6,393 nucleotides of DNA from Planctomycetota bacterium (GTDB lineage Bacteria; Planctomycetota; Phycisphaerae; UBA1845): positions 1-6,393 of the forward strand of contig JADFMZ010000194.1 in assembly GCA_022563615.1 (NCBI GenBank), given 5' to 3'. The translations under genes were made by a program, and so were the position numbers. Under the pieces are notes generated by a model. The model saw only the letters and a list, made by a program, of their open reading frames with translations. It had not been told where the DNA came from and ran no database searches. Within the stretch, counting starts at the first letter, position 1; every line of letters starts with the position of its first letter. Positions 5,605-6,393 of the stretch are shown piece after piece.

Positions 5605-5633
5605 GACTTTCTCCTTGAAAACGCACCCAACGG

Positions 5634-5639
5634 ATTCTA
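5634..5639 (-). promoter_or_regulatory. -10 box (TAGAAT) of the Skp-like gene
   Basis: TAGAAT lies 29 nt upstream of ATG 5604, directly after the operator at 5640-5661, in the same arrangement as at 4086-4091. The -35 region is weak (TAATGT/TTAATG). Confidence 0.5.
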
Positions 5640-5661
5640 AATGTAAGCACATACTTACATT
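5640..5661. promoter_or_regulatory. TetR-type operator O2 upstream of the Skp-like gene
   Basis: AATGTAAG (5640-5647) and CTTACATT (5654-5661) form a perfect 8-bp inverted repeat with a 6-bp spacer (CACATA). The arms match O1 exactly while the spacer differs, as expected when the arms are what is bound. It lies 20 bp past the tetR stop codon. Confidence 0.75.
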
Positions 5662-5681
5662 AACACCAAACAAAAAACCGC

Positions 5682-6275
5682 TCACGAGCTTTTGCCGCCC
5701 AGCAACAGCCGACCGGCGTCGCTGAACAGCCGCTTTCGCCCACGATCGGTCAGCAATCCCAACTCGCGGCTGATGTTGGCCAAGTTGCCCAGACCCACGA
5801 TCGCCCACGCGGATGCCGTCGCATCGGGGAGCGTGCCGTTATCTTCACCTTTACGATGGGCGACAATCTGCGCGCGGATGAAGCGGTGAAATCGGCCGTA
5901 CATGCTGCGCAGCGCGTCCCGGATTTCCGGTTCATCCGTTTGACTGAGACCCGCCAAGATGATGCGATGCAGGCCCGATTCCCCGTGGTGCTCCGCCTCG
6001 TGCTTCAACAGTCGCCCCGCGGCATCCGCGCTATCGTCGATGTCCGCCAAGATTTCTCGCCACGTCGCCGCGGACTGTTCGTACACGTAGTCGATGGAGG
6101 CGACGAACATGGCCTTCTTGTTGGGCCAGAGGCGATAGAGGATGTTCTCGCGGACCTTGCACCGCTGCGCCAGCTCGGCCGTGGTCGCCCGACCGTAGCC
6201 CAACTCGGCAAATGCCTGGGCGATGATCGGCAGGAGCCTTTTGCGTCTTTTCGCTGATTGATCGGGTCTGGGCAT
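5682..6275 (-). CDS. TetR/AcrR-family transcriptional repressor
   Basis: 197 residues, the usual length for the family. The N-terminal DNA-binding domain is clear: RRKRLLPIIAQAFAELGYGRA (10-30), TTAELAQRCKV (31-41) as the first part of the helix-turn-helix, and RENILYRLWPNKKAMF (42-57) with the conserved recognition-helix end (LYRLWPNKKAMF). The rest (58-197) is helical and would bind a ligand and dimerise; it contains a histidine-rich patch (H92, H96, H97, H103) whose role is unknown, and no ligand can be named. ATG 6275 begins the typical charged lead-in MPRPDQSAKRRK; the Shine-Dalgarno before it is weak. An operator palindrome lies just downstream of its own -10 box, implying autoregulation, and similar sites precede two genes to its left. 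By family habit it would repress these until a ligand binds. Confidence 0.95.
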   Translation of the reverse strand: MPRPDQSAKRRKRLLPIIAQAFAELGYGRATTAELAQRCKVRENILYRLWPNKKAMFVASIDYVYEQSAATWREILADIDDSADAAGRLLKHEAEHHGESGLHRIILAGLSQTDEPEIRDALRSMYGRFHRFIRAQIVAHRKGEDNGTLPDATASAWAIVGLGNLANISRELGLLTDRGRKRLFSDAGRLLLGGKSS

Positions 6276-6302
6276 CGAACGTCTCGCGAAAACGGCCTAT
6301 TC

Positions 6303-6318
6303 GTAAGTAGCCACTTAC
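6303..6318. promoter_or_regulatory. TetR-type operator O3 at the tetR promoter
   Basis: GTAAGT-AGCC-ACTTAC is a perfect 6-bp inverted repeat with a 4-bp centre, the cleanest of the three sites. It directly follows the tetR -10 box and would cover the transcription start, fitting autorepression. Confidence 0.75.
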
Positions 6319-6347
6319 AGTATGACAGAGGATCGGGCCGTTGTCCA
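6319..6347 (-). promoter_or_regulatory. tetR promoter (-35 TGGACA, 17-bp spacer, -10 CATACT)
   Basis: TGGACA (6347-6342) matches the -35 consensus at five of six positions, and CATACT (6324-6319) matches the -10 at four of six, with the ideal 17-bp spacing. The start point would fall inside operator O3. Beyond this, to 6393, a plus-strand TTGACA at 6353-6358 is the only other notable motif; no gene is supported there. Confidence 0.55.
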
Positions 6348-6393
6348 ATCTCTTGACAAGAAAAGACGATTCGCGGCGGAATCGACTGTTTAG

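Larger units (their letters stand above)
5600..5663 (-). repeat. Duplicated promoter-leader block, copy 2
   Basis: This is the partner of 4052-4115 (56 of 64 positions match by eye), with operator, -10, Shine-Dalgarno and ATGAG in the same spacing. Beyond it, T-rich sequence and the end of tetR (to about 5690) are also loosely similar to 4116-4141. This copy may be the original, because the cassette here abuts tetR. Confidence 0.85.

Noticed and set aside
1..6393. CRISPR array or complete insertion sequence
   Set aside because: No regularly spaced direct repeats, no transposase gene and no matching terminal inverted repeats were seen.

Overview
The window looks like a chromosomal stretch of a Gram-negative-type bacterium of moderately high GC. 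Secreted proteins, two predicted lipoproteins and a Skp/OmpH-like periplasmic protein imply an outer membrane. The lectin-like secreted protein and the style of the TPR fragment would suit a planctomycete (Planctomycetota), but that placement is an inference from general resemblance; no marker gene here settles it.

Layout. (1) 1-771, minus strand: the N-terminal 257 residues of an exported concanavalin-A-like protein that runs off the left edge. Its promoter-like -10 boxes and a repeated AGGAT leader lie at 775-925. (2) 772-1858: mostly non-coding. It holds a C-terminal remnant of a DegT/DnrJ-type aminotransferase (minus, 1078-1350), a complete tRNA-Thr(UGU) gene (minus, 1635-1707) with its own promoter and a short terminator, and a nested inverted repeat (1764-1802). 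(3) 1859-2919: a scarred region. One reading frame, resembling the N-terminal part of a tyrosine recombinase, is cut by a single in-frame amber codon at 2195-2197. It then runs into an antisense TPR fragment near 2633. A strong hairpin at 2846-2880 closes the region. (4) 2920-6393, minus strand: the most coherent part. In transcription order it contains a TetR-family repressor (6275-5682), a small Skp/OmpH-like exported protein (5604-5092), a lipoprotein with one copy of an unrecognised domain of about 140 residues (5017-4439), and a second lipoprotein with two tandem copies of that domain (4056-2920).

How the cluster appears to work. Three inverted repeats of the form GTAAGY-N4-RCTTAC sit in front of tetR, in front of the Skp-like gene and in front of the two-domain lipoprotein gene. 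Each overlaps or abuts promoter-like hexamers. The last two lie in nearly identical 64-bp leaders (56 of 64 positions match by eye) that run from the promoter through the Shine-Dalgarno to the start codon. The simplest reading is a small autoregulated TetR regulon controlling envelope proteins, built partly by duplication of a promoter cassette and of a lipoprotein domain. By its apparent strand/helix order the domain resembles the CsgG/LpoB/TolB-N group of envelope lipoprotein folds. That is an inference and needs a profile or structure search. This TetR, Skp-like and duplicated-lipoprotein module is the best candidate in the window for an undescribed system.
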